DNA of 64,000 nucleotides from Mesorhizobium ciceri biovar biserrulae WSM1271 (GCF_000185905.1 NC_014923.1:3247501-3311500), one strand, 5' to 3'. Shown: positions 10,122 through 18,868, counted from the stretch's first letter. Notes: generated by a model not told the origin, from the sequence alone. Numbers and translations: made by a program.

Positions 10122-11144
10122 ATGCATGTCTCGCTCGACACTATGGTGGATACGTTAAAGGCGGCGGCCGAATCCAGCCGATTGCGCATACTGGCACTTC
10201 TGTCGCGCGGTGACCTCACCGTTTCCGATCTTACCGAAATTCTCGGCCAGTCGCAGCCGCGCGTTTCGCGGCACCTGAAGCTGCTTCTGGAGGCAGGGCT
10301 GATCGGCCGCTACCAGGAAGGGTCCTGGGCCTTCTTCCGCCTGTCGGATGCGGATTCCGCGCGTGACTTCGTCATGGGCCTGGTTTCCGGCATTCGCGGC
10401 GCCGATCCGCAGGTCGAGCGCGATCTTGAGCGCCTGGCCTCGGTCAAGCGCAAGCGGCAGGACCGGGCGGTCGAGTATTTTTCCGTGAATGCGGCAAGCT
10501 GGGACCATATCCGCTCGCTTCATGTGCCGGACCGCGCCGTCGAAGCCGCAATGCTGAAACTGGTCGGCAAGCGGCCGTTCCAGTCGATGCTCGATCTCGG
10601 CACCGGCACCGGGCGGCTGCTCGAAATCTTCTCGCCGCTCTATCGGCGCGGTGTCGGCATCGACATGTCGCGCGAGATGCTGACCGTGGCGCGCGCCAAT
10701 CTCGACAAGGCCGGCGTTTCGAACGCGCAGGTTCGGCAGGGCGACATCTTCGCGCCGCCGGTCGAGCGCGATGCCTTCGATCTCGTCACCATCCATCAGG
10801 TGCTGCACTATCTCGACGATCCCGCCCGCGCCATCCACGAGGCGGCTCGGCTTTTGCGTCCGGCAGGACGCCTGGTCATCGTCGATTTCGCGCCGCATGC
10901 GCTGGAATTCCTGCGCGAGGAGCATGCGCATATGCGGCTCGGCTTTTCCGACCGGCAGATCGCCGACTGGTTTTCGGAAGCCGGCCTCGATCTCGAAGAT
11001 GCCCAGGAGTTCGAGCCGCGCGGTGGCAATGAGGCGAGGCTCACCGTGAAACTCTGGCTCGGCCGCGATCGGCGCCTGCTGATTGCCGATCCTTCCAACG
11101 ACACAAGGCAGGCCAAAGCGAACTCGATGGGGGAAATCGCATGA
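10122..11144 (+). CDS. ArsR-family regulator fused to SAM methyltransferase domain (SamR-like)
   Basis: 340 residues. The start at 10122 (MHVSLDTMVDTLKAAAE) is chosen because the upstream frame runs through the operator. Residues 12-75 form a winged helix with the recognition segment SQPRVSRHLKLL; residues 115-310 are a class I methyltransferase with motif I LDLGTGTG at 157-164 and the IHQVLHYLDDP segment. ArsR regulators tied to SAM/SAH and methionine metabolism (SahR, SamR) are known in Proteobacteria; this fusion is directly coupled to metF by a 4-bp overlap, so it is probably a regulator that senses SAM through its own methyltransferase domain. The palindrome upstream suggests autoregulation. 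Catalytic methylation is the alternative. Confidence 0.85.
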   Translation: MHVSLDTMVDTLKAAAESSRLRILALLSRGDLTVSDLTEILGQSQPRVSRHLKLLLEAGLIGRYQEGSWAFFRLSDADSARDFVMGLVSGIRGADPQVERDLERLASVKRKRQDRAVEYFSVNAASWDHIRSLHVPDRAVEAAMLKLVGKRPFQSMLDLGTGTGRLLEIFSPLYRRGVGIDMSREMLTVARANLDKAGVSNAQVRQGDIFAPPVERDAFDLVTIHQVLHYLDDPARAIHEAARLLRPAGRLVIVDFAPHALEFLREEHAHMRLGFSDRQIADWFSEAGLDLEDAQEFEPRGGNEARLTVKLWLGRDRRLLIADPSNDTRQAKANSMGEIA

Positions 11145-12058
11145 ACCAGTTCCGCTTTTCCCGCCGCCCCGACATCGGCGACAAGGTCAGGGTTTCCTTC
11201 GAATTCTTCCCGCCGAAGACGGACGAGATGGAAGCGAGGCTGTGGGAGACGGTCACAAGGCTGGAGCCGCTGAAGCCGAAATTCGTCTCGGTGACCTACG
11301 GCGCCGGCGGCTCGACACGGGAGCGCACCGCGCGCACTGTAAAGCGCATCTTGACGGAAACCGGTATTCCTGCAGCGGCGCATCTGACCTGCGTCGGGGC
11401 AACGCGCGACGAGGTCGATGCGGTCATCCAGGATTACAAATCGATCGGCATCAACCGGTTCGTGGCGCTGCGCGGCGACCCGGCCTCCGGAGTCGGCGAG
11501 CCCTACCGGCCGCATCCCGGTGGCTACGAGAATGGCGCGGAACTGGTCGCCGGGCTCAAGACGATCGCGGATTTCGACATCTCCGTCGCGGCTTACCCGG
11601 AAAAGCATCCGCAAAGCCCCGATTTCGCCACCGACATCGAGATGCTGAAGCGCAAGGTCGACAATGGCGCGACGCGGGCGATCACCCAGTTCTTCTTCGA
11701 CAACGATCTCTACGAGCGCTATGTCGAGCGCGTCCGCCGCGCCGGCATCTACATCCCGATCGTGCCGGGTATCCAGCCGGTTCACAGTTTCAAGCAGGTC
11801 GCGAACTTTTCAGCGAGGGCGGGCGCGCATGTGCCCGGCTGGCTGGCGGAGCGTTTCGAAGGCCTCGACAAGGACCCGCAGACGCATGCGCTGGTGGCAT
11901 CGGCGGTGGCAGCCGAACAGGTCATGGACCTGGTCGAGCGCGGTGTCGGCGATTTCCACTTCTACACCATGAACCGCGCCGATCTGGTCTTTGCCATCTG
12001 CCATATGATCGGTATTCGCTCGCACGAGGCGGCGGCCGCCGGATCAGCCGCGGCATGA
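11141..12058 (+). CDS. metF: 5,10-methylenetetrahydrofolate reductase
   Basis: 305 residues, FAD-dependent TIM barrel that reduces 5,10-methylene-THF to 5-methyl-THF for methionine synthesis. Family landmarks: FEFFPPKTDEME near the N-terminus, FVSVTYGAGGSTRERT, HLTCVGATRDEV, FVALRGDP, ITQFFFDND and the C-terminal DFHFYTMNRADL. Its ATG overlaps the regulator stop by 4 bp, so the two form one operon. A clear intrinsic terminator follows 17 bp after the stop. Confidence 0.95.
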   Translation: MNQFRFSRRPDIGDKVRVSFEFFPPKTDEMEARLWETVTRLEPLKPKFVSVTYGAGGSTRERTARTVKRILTETGIPAAAHLTCVGATRDEVDAVIQDYKSIGINRFVALRGDPASGVGEPYRPHPGGYENGAELVAGLKTIADFDISVAAYPEKHPQSPDFATDIEMLKRKVDNGATRAITQFFFDNDLYERYVERVRRAGIYIPIVPGIQPVHSFKQVANFSARAGAHVPGWLAERFEGLDKDPQTHALVASAVAAEQVMDLVERGVGDFHFYTMNRADLVFAICHMIGIRSHEAAAAGSAAA

Positions 12059-12074
12059 GGTCGGGCTCAACAAC

Positions 12075-12101
12075 AAAAGGCCGGGAAAAACCCGGCCTTT
12101 T
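12075..12101 (+). terminator. intrinsic terminator of the regulator-metF operon
   Basis: Perfect 11-bp stem AAAAGGCCGGG, loop AAAAA, CCCGGCCTTTT, ending in a T-run. The flanking A and T runs make it potentially bidirectional, so it could also end the small minus-strand ORF at 12147-12233. Confidence 0.9.
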
Positions 12102-12146
12102 GAATTGGTTGGACTATTTGGGTGCTGGTCTTCCCCGCTTTGGCGG

Positions 12147-12233
12147 TCAGGGAAGGAAGCCCATAATGAGGGCTCCGATAAAGGCGAACGCAGCACAGAT
12201 CATCAATGCGTTGATAGGCCTCGTAAGTCCCAT
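12147..12233 (-). CDS. 28-residue predicted single-pass membrane protein
   Basis: ATG at 12233 gives 28 residues starting MGLTRPINALM and ending FIGALIMGFLP, followed by TGA. Residues 9-27 are almost wholly hydrophobic, one transmembrane span. AGGAGG lies 7 nt before the ATG, an excellent ribosome binding site for so short a frame. The ATG and upstream sequence sit in an 11-bp hairpin (separate entry). No homolog can be named from memory with certainty. The strong start signal and the clean span argue for a real gene; chance cannot be excluded without comparative data. Confidence 0.6.
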   Translation of the reverse strand: MGLTRPINALMICAAFAFIGALIMGFLP

Positions 12234-12265
12234 GACATAGCCTCCTCTTAAAGAGCTATGTCATG
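12231..12265 (-). promoter_or_regulatory. hairpin enclosing the start signals of the 28-residue ORF
   Basis: CATGACATAGC (12231-12241) and GCTATGTCATG (12255-12265) are perfect 11-bp inverted repeats with a 13-nt loop. In the minus-strand mRNA the start codon is part of the 3' arm and AGGAGG is at the loop edge, so folding would mask the start. Confidence 0.65.
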
Positions 12266-12443
12266 GAGTCTAGGTTCATTTGTGCCACAGGCAAGCGGAA
12301 AATGTGCTGCATTGCGACGTGATTGTGAAATCCGCGACATGTCTTTTGCCGTTAGGCTTTGAAACTCCTAGGCAAATACCGACTTCAGACCTGTGAATAA
12401 AATGTGGCCGGCTCGTGTCGCTGCCGTGTCATGGCAGCGCTAC

Positions 12444-12475
12444 CGCCGCGAAAGTCGAATTCGACTTTCGCGGCG
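12444..12475. repeat. 32-bp perfect palindrome
   Basis: Each half is CGCCGCGAAAGTCGAA and its exact reverse complement. It begins 22 bp beyond the end of the EamA gene on the minus strand. It could act as a terminator hairpin (no T-run) or be a copy of a dispersed palindromic repeat. The rest of the 12248-12497 gap shows no other feature. Confidence 0.75.
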
Positions 12476-12497
12476 ATGTGGGGGTTCAAAGGACGCG

Positions 12498-13415
12498 CTA
12501 ACGTCTTCCAAGGACGCGCCCGTCGATGGTGATGAGGCCGAGCGCGATCAGCACCACCCCGCCGATTTCGAACAGCTCCAGCCGCTCGCCTAGGAACAGG
12601 AAGCCGAGCAGCATGGCGCTGGCCGGCACGACAAGCGTGACCAGCGAGGCGTTGGTAGCGCCCGCCGAGGCGACGAGGTTGAAATAGAGGATGTAGGCGA
12701 CGGCTGTGGACAGAAGTGCCAGCGCCAGCACCGCCGCCCAGACCGGCGGCGAGGCCGAGAACAGGCCGGATGGGCCGTAGGTGAAGAGCACGATCGGGAT
12801 CATGATGATGGTCGAAGCGGTCAACTGCCCGGTGGCGACGACCGGCGAGGGCACGCCCCTGAAGCGGCGGGCGACCATCAGCGCAATGCCATAGGACAGC
12901 GAAGCGCCGATCAGCGCGAATTTGGCCCAGACGGGGCCGCCGAGCCCGGCAAGCAGGCCGGGGCCGATCATGACGGCCGTACCGGCGATGCCGAGCGCAA
13001 TGCCGGCGAGCTTGTTCCAGGAGAGCTTTTCGTCCGATGTCAGCGCATTGGCGAGGATCAGCGTCCAGAACGGCGTCGTGGCGTTGAGCACCGAGGCGAC
13101 GCCGGCGCCAAGCTCCGTCTGGCCGGCGAAGATCAGCGAAAAGGGCACGACGTTGTTGGTGAGCGCCAGCAGGAAGAACAGGCCGGCATGGGGAAGGGCG
13201 AGGCGGAAGGACGGGCCACGCAGACCGAGATAGATCTGCAGCGCGATCGCCGCGATGGCGACGCGAAACAGCACCAGCACCAGCGGATGAAGTTCCGCCA
13301 CCGCGATGCGGGCAAAGAAGAACGAGCCGCCCCAGATCGCGCCGAGCAGCAGGAGCTGCCCCCAGTCCTTGAGCACCATCGGCCCGCGCGGTGCTGATGT
13401 CGCGGCTATTGTCAT
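12498..13415 (-). CDS. EamA/DMT family transporter
   Basis: 305 residues with ten predicted transmembrane helices in two EamA repeats (about 18-145 and 160-295). LLLGAIWGGSFFFARIAV is the typical first-helix signature of drug/metabolite exporters of the RhaT/YdcZ-like group, and the repeat boundary ALTSDEKLSWNKLAGIALGIAGTAVM with the final FLFLGERLELFEIGGVVLI fits the family. Substrate unknown; family members export amino acids, metabolites or drugs through the inner membrane. Monocistronic, convergent with the metF region. Confidence 0.88.
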   Translation of the reverse strand: MTIAATSAPRGPMVLKDWGQLLLLGAIWGGSFFFARIAVAELHPLVLVLFRVAIAAIALQIYLGLRGPSFRLALPHAGLFFLLALTNNVVPFSLIFAGQTELGAGVASVLNATTPFWTLILANALTSDEKLSWNKLAGIALGIAGTAVMIGPGLLAGLGGPVWAKFALIGASLSYGIALMVARRFRGVPSPVVATGQLTASTIIMIPIVLFTYGPSGLFSASPPVWAAVLALALLSTAVAYILYFNLVASAGATNASLVTLVVPASAMLLGFLFLGERLELFEIGGVVLIALGLITIDGRVLGRR

Positions 13416-13623
13416 GTGAGTCGCCCTCCCAGACGGCCTGAATGCCAGTCAGTCAGGCAGAAGCCATATCGGACTCAGTGACAAGAGCCACCCGAAACCT
13501 GATCGCTGGCAAGCGTTGCTGGCAAAGACCTAGCGCCCCAGCGTCAGCCGCACGAGACACAGAATTGTTTTCATTAGCCGCTAGCTTGGATTAATTGTGC
13601 GCAGCCGAAGTGAGGATTCGTCC

Positions 13624-14844
13624 ATGCAGCGATTCGAGAATGCCCGCGAGGCGGCACTGGCGCTTCGTCCGGACGATCCGGTCTATTGCTTCCGCCCGCA
13701 AGTGCTGATGGCGGATGCCAGGCAGTTCATGGGCATGTTCCCCGGCAAGACCGCCTATGCGGTCAAGACCAATGGCGAGCAGATCGTGCTGAAGACGCTG
13801 GTCGAAGCCGGCGTCAAGGCTTTCGACGTCGCTTCGCCGGGCGAGTTCGCCGCCGTGCGTGCCGTTTCCCCCGATGCCGAGATGCTCTACATGCACCCGG
13901 TCAAGGCGCAGTCGGACATCAAGCTGGCGCTGGAGAAATACGCCATCCGCGTCATTTCGCTCGATCATGAGGACGAGATCACCAAGCTGACCCGCGTGGT
14001 GCGGGCTCTCGACATCGATCCGGGCTCGATCAGCGTGTTCGTGCGGGTGCAGACCAAGGGGCATGCCGCCTACGAACTGTCGAAGAAGTTCGGCGCCGGG
14101 CCGGCCTATGCCGTCGAGCTCGCGGAGCGGCTGAACCGCACCGGCTACAAGGTCGGCCTGTGCTTCCATGTCGGCAGCCAGATCGAGGATCCCGACACCT
14201 ATGAGCGGGCGCTGGCTTCCGCCGACTGGGTGCGCAACCGGCTGACCTTCGATATTGCCGGGCTCGATGTCGGCGGCGGTTTCCCCGCCGAATACGGCCA
14301 CGACCCCAACCGCAAGCAGATCGAGATGCCGTCGCTTGGCCAGATCATGTCGCGGCTGTCGGGCGATCTGAAGGAGTATCAGTTCGACCAGATGCCGCTG
14401 GTGGCTGAGCCCGGCCGGGTGATCGTGGCGCGCTGCCTGTCGCTGATCGTGCGGGTGTTGCTGCGCAAGGGCAAGCGGCTCTACATCAATGACGGCATCT
14501 GGGCATCGCTGTCGGATTCATGGACCGGCAAGATCACGCTGCCGGCGCGCTTCATTCCCGACCCGGCGATCCGCTCGCGCAATGGCGAGGAGAAGAACAT
14601 CGTGCCGTTCAAGGTCTGCGGTGCGACCTGCGATTCCGTCGACATCCTGTCGCGGCCGTTCTGGCTGCCGGAAACGGTCGATACCGGCGACTGGATCGAG
14701 ATCGGCCATATCGGCGCGTATTCGCTGTCGCTGAGGACCCGCTTCAACGGCTTCTATCCCGACACCTTCGTCGAGGTGACGACGCCGTTCGACGAGGGCG
14801 ACGCGCCACAGGGTTTTGCCAGTTTGGAGACGATGGCGGATTGA
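13624..14844 (+). CDS. PLP-dependent ornithine/lysine decarboxylase (fold type III)
   Basis: 406 residues. The start at 13624 is chosen because GTGAGG lies 9 nt before it; the frame is open to 13597. Alanine-racemase-like barrel plus C-terminal beta domain: PLP Lys48 in TAYAVKTN, the glycine loop DVGGGFPAEYG near 217, EPGR in the phosphate site, and the active-site CGATCDSVD near 335. Best fits bacterial eukaryotic-type ornithine decarboxylases that make putrescine; some homologs prefer lysine or carboxynorspermidine. No other polyamine gene is adjacent. An 8-bp satellite follows the stop immediately. Confidence 0.85.
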   Translation: MQRFENAREAALALRPDDPVYCFRPQVLMADARQFMGMFPGKTAYAVKTNGEQIVLKTLVEAGVKAFDVASPGEFAAVRAVSPDAEMLYMHPVKAQSDIKLALEKYAIRVISLDHEDEITKLTRVVRALDIDPGSISVFVRVQTKGHAAYELSKKFGAGPAYAVELAERLNRTGYKVGLCFHVGSQIEDPDTYERALASADWVRNRLTFDIAGLDVGGGFPAEYGHDPNRKQIEMPSLGQIMSRLSGDLKEYQFDQMPLVAEPGRVIVARCLSLIVRVLLRKGKRLYINDGIWASLSDSWTGKITLPARFIPDPAIRSRNGEEKNIVPFKVCGATCDSVDILSRPFWLPETVDTGDWIEIGHIGAYSLSLRTRFNGFYPDTFVEVTTPFDEGDAPQGFASLETMAD

Positions 14845-14984
14845 GGGGAATAGGGCAGTAGGGGAATAGGGGAATAGGGGAATAGGGGAATAGGGGAATA
14901 GGGGAATAGGGGAATAGGGGAATAGGGGAATAGGGGAATAGGGGAATAGGGGAATAGGGGAATAGGGGAATAGGGGAATAGGGG
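14845..14984. repeat. 8-bp satellite GGGGAATA, about 17 units
   Basis: One GGGGAATA (14845-14852), one variant GGGCAGTA (14853-14860), then 15 exact GGGGAATA copies (14861-14980) and a final GGGG. The G4 runs every 8 nt could form G-quadruplexes on the plus strand. It fills the gap between two convergent genes. Confidence 0.97.
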
Positions 14985-15028
14985 TGGCGGCAGTCACTGC
15001 TTCGGGCTAATTTGCCCTACTGCCCTAT
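14850..15028. repeat. 14-bp inverted repeat flanking the satellite
   Basis: ATAGGGCAGTAGGG at 14850-14863 is matched by its exact reverse complement CCCTACTGCCCTAT at 15015-15028, on the far side of the satellite. The right copy overlaps the last codons of the minus-strand transglycosylase. Confidence 0.8.
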
Positions 15029-16206
15029 AATTTTCCCAAAAGCTCCGGCGTCGGCCAGCCATCCACCGGCAAACCTAGCCGCGTCTGCTCCTTGCGGATC
15101 GCCTCGCGGGTGTTGGTACCCAAAATGCCGTCGACGGTGCCGACATCGTAGCCCTTGGCTTCCAGCTTGGTCTGCAACGCCTTCATCTGCTCATTGTTGA
15201 GACCGGTCTCGGGATTGCGCGGGTCCAGCGGCGGCGCGCCTGCCAGCCGTGCGGCAAGGTTGGCTGCCGTCAGCGCATAGGTGAAGGACTGATTCCATTC
15301 GAGATAAACGTCGAAATTGTCGTAGGTGAGGAAGGCTGGCCCCTTGCGGCCCATCGGCAGCGCGAGGCCTGCTTTCAGGCCGTTATCGACCAGCGGCGCG
15401 CCGCTGGGGTAGGTGACGCCCCATTGCGCCCACTGCGACAGCGGCAGCTTGTTGGTGCGACCGGTCTGATCCCACGGCATGTCTTCGGGCACGCGGACTT
15501 CCTGGATCCAGGGCTGGTCGCGTTTCCAGCCGCGCGACAGCACCTTGTTGGCAGTGGTCATGATCACATCAGGCACGCTGCCGCGCAGGTCGATCTTGCC
15601 GTCGCCGTCGCCGTCGACGCCGCGTGCCAGATAGTCGGAGGGCAGGATCTGCGTCTGGCCGATCTCGCCGGCCCAGGCGCCCCTGACATCGGCCGGCAGC
15701 ACGCCGCGATCGATCAGTTCCAGAAGCGGCACCAGCTGTTGCCGGAAGAGCTGCGGCCGGCGGCAATCATGGGAAAGCGTCACCAGGGCGCTCAGCGTGT
15801 GGAAGTCGCCCTGCACGGCGCCGAAATCGGTCTCCAGCGCCCAGAAGGCGGCGATGATCGGCGCCTGGACGCCGAACTGCTGGTCGGCGCGGGCGAAGAC
15901 ATCCGCGTATTTCTTCATGTTCGCCGCACCTTGCTTCAGGCGATAGGCCGAGATCATCCGGTTGGAAAACTCGACAAAGGTTTGGGTGAAGACGCCCTGG
16001 GCGCGGTCGCGCGCCAACACCTTGTCATCTAAGGTTGCCGCTTCAAGGGCGTCGAGACCCACTGCACCTACGCCGGCCGCCTTGGCTTCCGCGGCGACGC
16101 CCTGCTTCCAGGATTCGAAGTCGCCGCCGCATTCCTGCGCCATCGCCGGCAAGGCCGTGGCGCACAGGGTCAGCGCAGCCGCGAGGACTTTGGAACGCAG
16201 TCGCAT
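15025..16206 (-). CDS. lytic murein transglycosylase, MltB type with peptidoglycan-binding domain
   Basis: 393 residues: signal peptide 1-23 (cleavage at AMA-Q), SLT type 2 catalytic domain about 27-325, and a peptidoglycan-binding domain type 1 about 335-393 (LNNEQMKALQTKLEAKGYD, VDGILGTNTREAIRKEQ). Catalytic Glu is E125 in FWALETDFG. The enzyme cleaves MurNAc-GlcNAc bonds to 1,6-anhydroMurNAc ends in the periplasm. No lipobox Cys near the leader, so probably soluble rather than lipid-anchored. AAAGGAAG precedes the start. Confidence 0.92.
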   Translation of the reverse strand: MRLRSKVLAAALTLCATALPAMAQECGGDFESWKQGVAAEAKAAGVGAVGLDALEAATLDDKVLARDRAQGVFTQTFVEFSNRMISAYRLKQGAANMKKYADVFARADQQFGVQAPIIAAFWALETDFGAVQGDFHTLSALVTLSHDCRRPQLFRQQLVPLLELIDRGVLPADVRGAWAGEIGQTQILPSDYLARGVDGDGDGKIDLRGSVPDVIMTTANKVLSRGWKRDQPWIQEVRVPEDMPWDQTGRTNKLPLSQWAQWGVTYPSGAPLVDNGLKAGLALPMGRKGPAFLTYDNFDVYLEWNQSFTYALTAANLAARLAGAPPLDPRNPETGLNNEQMKALQTKLEAKGYDVGTVDGILGTNTREAIRKEQTRLGLPVDGWPTPELLGKL

Positions 16207-16406
16207 CAGCTTCCTTTCGAAACGAACAGGGGGTCATTTGTTGTGCTCCCCCCCGGGAAGCCCAACGCCCTGAATTACCGGCGGTTGCACTCTTTCCCGC
16301 TGGCTGTGTCGAAAAGCAGGCGGCAGGCCCGGTGTCAACGGTGTTCTGCGGCAGCTTCTCTGCTGGAGTGATTTGATGTAGGGCAGTGCTGCCGTTGAAC
16401 CTGACG

Positions 16407-17207
16407 TCAACGGGTGTTCTGCCGCAGCCATTTGTTCCAGGCGGCTTCGCTGCCGTTGAAGACGTTGATGTCGGACTTGCCGGTCATGCCGGGAACGATG
16501 CCGGTTCCGGTGTACTGCCAGAAGGTGAAGGGGTGGCTGCCGTATTTCTCACGCGGATGGCCGGCGACGGAACGCAGCCAGTAGGGATAGCCGCGGAACC
16601 CTGACAGCCCGTTGTCGTCGAAGAAGTCGACGGAAGTGTAGATGATCGGCTTCTTGCCGTAATGGCGTTCGACGATTTCGAGGAAGGTGGTCATCTCCGC
16701 GCGCACCGTAGCGGCGTCGGGACGCAGCCTGCAGGTCGGCGATTGCGGGTTCCATTCCATGTCGAGGACCGGCGGCATCGCCGAGCGATCGACGGGGACG
16801 TTGCGGATGAACCAGCGCGCCTGAACGGCAGCCGGGGTGCAGAAATAATAGAAATGATAGGCGGCTCGCGGAATCCCGTTGGCCTTCGTGCGCGCCCAAT
16901 GCTCGCTGAAATACTCGTCGAAACGGTCGCCGCCCTCGGTCGCCTTGATGAAGGCGAAGGAGATGCCGCTGGCCCTGGCAGCCGGCCAGTCGACCGAGGT
17001 CTGGTATTTGGAAACATCGGTGCCGTGGACGGCATAGTTCCACGGCGCGCCGCTCTCCCATTCATGCGGCTTGGAGTCGGCAAAGCGCGGCGCGCGCACG
17101 GCAACCGTCGGGCTGCTCGAAGCGGATGGCGACAGCGGCGAGAGATCGTCGACGGTCGAGCAAGCACCAAGCAGCGCTAGCATGATCAGGCCCGCAAGAC
17201 GGCGCAT
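16407..17207 (-). CDS. glycoside hydrolase family 25 lysozyme, predicted lipoprotein
   Basis: 266 residues from the ATG at 17207. Residues 1-16 end in a lipobox LLGAC (Cys16), so membrane-anchored. GH25 fold: HGTDVSKYQ with catalytic-site Asp64, FIKATEGG, YHFYYFC, and the DxE pair D149/E151 in VLDMEWNP; the C-terminus FTFWQYTGTG fits. GH25 enzymes cleave the MurNAc-GlcNAc bond. It precedes the MltB-type gene on the same strand with a 200-bp gap. Divergent from and 230 bp away from the serine hydrolase. A longer frame to 17462 lacks a leader and is rejected. Confidence 0.9.
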   Translation of the reverse strand: MRRLAGLIMLALLGACSTVDDLSPLSPSASSSPTVAVRAPRFADSKPHEWESGAPWNYAVHGTDVSKYQTSVDWPAARASGISFAFIKATEGGDRFDEYFSEHWARTKANGIPRAAYHFYYFCTPAAVQARWFIRNVPVDRSAMPPVLDMEWNPQSPTCRLRPDAATVRAEMTTFLEIVERHYGKKPIIYTSVDFFDDNGLSGFRGYPYWLRSVAGHPREKYGSHPFTFWQYTGTGIVPGMTGKSDINVFNGSEAAWNKWLRQNTR

Positions 17208-17436
17208 CGCAATTCCCGAGCCGGATTCAGCCGGTCGCTGATGGGTCTTTACACTGTTGGCCTGCTTTGTGATCGGGCCCCCTCCGAACGATCGCCCCAC
17301 AGCATCGCTCAGCATATCCTGTGATCGCCGATCATGGTTGATAATCCGTTGATGACGCTCGACAAGCATTGTGATTTGCGGAAGCAATGGCGGCAAATCG
17401 ATGACATAAGGGTCGCGCAGGGCCCGGAGGAAATAA

Positions 17437-18816
17437 ATGCGGATCGTGGTCAAGATCGTCAAATGGCTGCTTGGCCTGATCGTCCTAGTGATCGCAGCAC
17501 TTTTTGCCTGGCTTTATATCGCGCCACCGGAGTTGATCAGGGTTGGCTCGGGCTACTCGGCCAAGATCGTCTGTTCGAACGTTTTTATCGCCGGCCGCGA
17601 TCCCAATGAGGTGCTGGCCGTCGACGTGCAGGCACCCGGGCATCCCCTGCTGCGGTTAATGCGGGTTTCGGTGGACAAGAACAGGGGAACGGTGTCTGCC
17701 GGCCTGTTCGGTTTCCTCGGCAAGAGCGTCGCCGTAGCCCGCGACGGGCTTGGCTGCGCTTCGGTTCCGGACGGCGACGTAGGAAAGGTGCGGCGGACCG
17801 CGATCCAAGCGGAGCCGTCCGCAGTCACCATGGGCGACCTGTGGCCGGAAGGCGAACGGGTCGAGGCATCACAGGATCCGGTTGTTGCCAAGCTGCTGGA
17901 CGATGCGGCGCTGATCGGCACCGGCATGCGCGCGGTGGTGGTGGTCAAGAATGGCCGTGTCGTCGCCGAGCGCTACGGCGATGGCTTTTCCGCCAGGACG
18001 CCGCTGCTCGGCTGGTCGATGACCAAAACGGTGAATGCCGCCATCGTCGGTACGTTGGTCAAGGACGGCAAGATGGCTTTCGACAACAAAAACCTGTTTG
18101 CCCCGTGGAAGGCGGACGGCCGCGCCGCGATCAGCCTTGCCGACATGATGGCGATGTCGAGCGGGCTGGAGTTCAACGAGGATTATGGCGACGTCGCCGA
18201 CGTCACGCGCATGCTCTATCTCGAACCTGACATGGCGGGCTTTGCCGAATCCAAGCCGCTGGCTGCAGAGGTCGGCAAACAGTTTTCCTATTCGAGCGGC
18301 ACGGCGGTGATGCTGTCGCGCCTCTGGCAGGACGCGGTCGGCGACAAGGCCAGGGCGCTGACGTGGCCGCGCACGGCGCTATTCGAGCCGCTCGGCATGC
18401 ACAGCGCGGTGCTTGAAACGGACGAGCAGGGCACCTTCGTCGGCTCGTCCTATCTCTACGCGACCGCGCATGACTGGGCGCGCTTCGGCCAGTTCCTGCT
18501 GCAAGGCGGGGTGTGGAACGGCAACCAGATCCTGCCGACCGGTTTCGTCGACTGGATGCGCGAGCCGGCATCCGCCTCGAAAGTCTACGGCAAGGGCCAA
18601 TTGTGGATCGAGGCCCCGGGCGATGAGGAAAACCCCGGCGCCGGCGTCGCGGCAGGCCTGCCCAAGGACACGTACTGGATGGAAGGCCATGACGGGCAGA
18701 CGGTTGCCATCATTCCCTCGGAGCAGTTGGTGGTGGTGCGGCTGGGGCTGACGCCTGCCAAGCTTGGCTATCGGCCGCAGACGATGGTGGGGGCGCTGAT
18801 GAAGGCGCTGCATTAA
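17437..18816 (+). CDS. beta-lactamase-related serine hydrolase
   Basis: 459 residues. One N-terminal transmembrane helix (8-28) leaves the catalytic domain in the periplasm. Class C beta-lactamase fold: nucleophile Ser194 in SMTK (S-x-x-K), Tyr285 in YSS, and EGHDGQ near the C-terminus in the position of the KTG box. This set resembles 6-aminohexanoate-dimer hydrolase and D-aminopeptidase-like members rather than true beta-lactamases. About 130 residues between the helix and the catalytic domain are not recognised. GGAGG lies 6 nt before the ATG. A truncated repeat element begins exactly at the stop codon. Confidence 0.85.
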   Translation: MRIVVKIVKWLLGLIVLVIAALFAWLYIAPPELIRVGSGYSAKIVCSNVFIAGRDPNEVLAVDVQAPGHPLLRLMRVSVDKNRGTVSAGLFGFLGKSVAVARDGLGCASVPDGDVGKVRRTAIQAEPSAVTMGDLWPEGERVEASQDPVVAKLLDDAALIGTGMRAVVVVKNGRVVAERYGDGFSARTPLLGWSMTKTVNAAIVGTLVKDGKMAFDNKNLFAPWKADGRAAISLADMMAMSSGLEFNEDYGDVADVTRMLYLEPDMAGFAESKPLAAEVGKQFSYSSGTAVMLSRLWQDAVGDKARALTWPRTALFEPLGMHSAVLETDEQGTFVGSSYLYATAHDWARFGQFLLQGGVWNGNQILPTGFVDWMREPASASKVYGKGQLWIEAPGDEENPGAGVAAGLPKDTYWMEGHDGQTVAIIPSEQLVVVRLGLTPAKLGYRPQTMVGALMKALH

Positions 18817-18866
18817 GGTGCATTGACATTCAGGTGAGGTCGGCCTGCAAATGGCGGTTTCACCTT
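18816..18866 (+). repeat. dispersed MITE-like repeat, copy 1 (truncated)
   Basis: The left end AGGTGCATTGACATTCAGGT begins at the last base of the serine hydrolase stop TAA and continues through GGCCTGCAAATGGCGGTTTC, which matches the copy at 57020. The right terminal repeat is missing; the btaB coding region begins 2 bp further on. Confidence 0.75.
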
Positions 18867-18868
18867 GG

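Noticed and set aside
14861..14980. CRISPR array
   Set aside because: The unit is 8 bp with no spacers and no cas genes; it is a simple satellite.
14518..14997. Minus-strand frame with PIPLFPYS repeats
   Set aside because: The repeats are only the 8-bp satellite read in translation; the rest is antisense to the decarboxylase.
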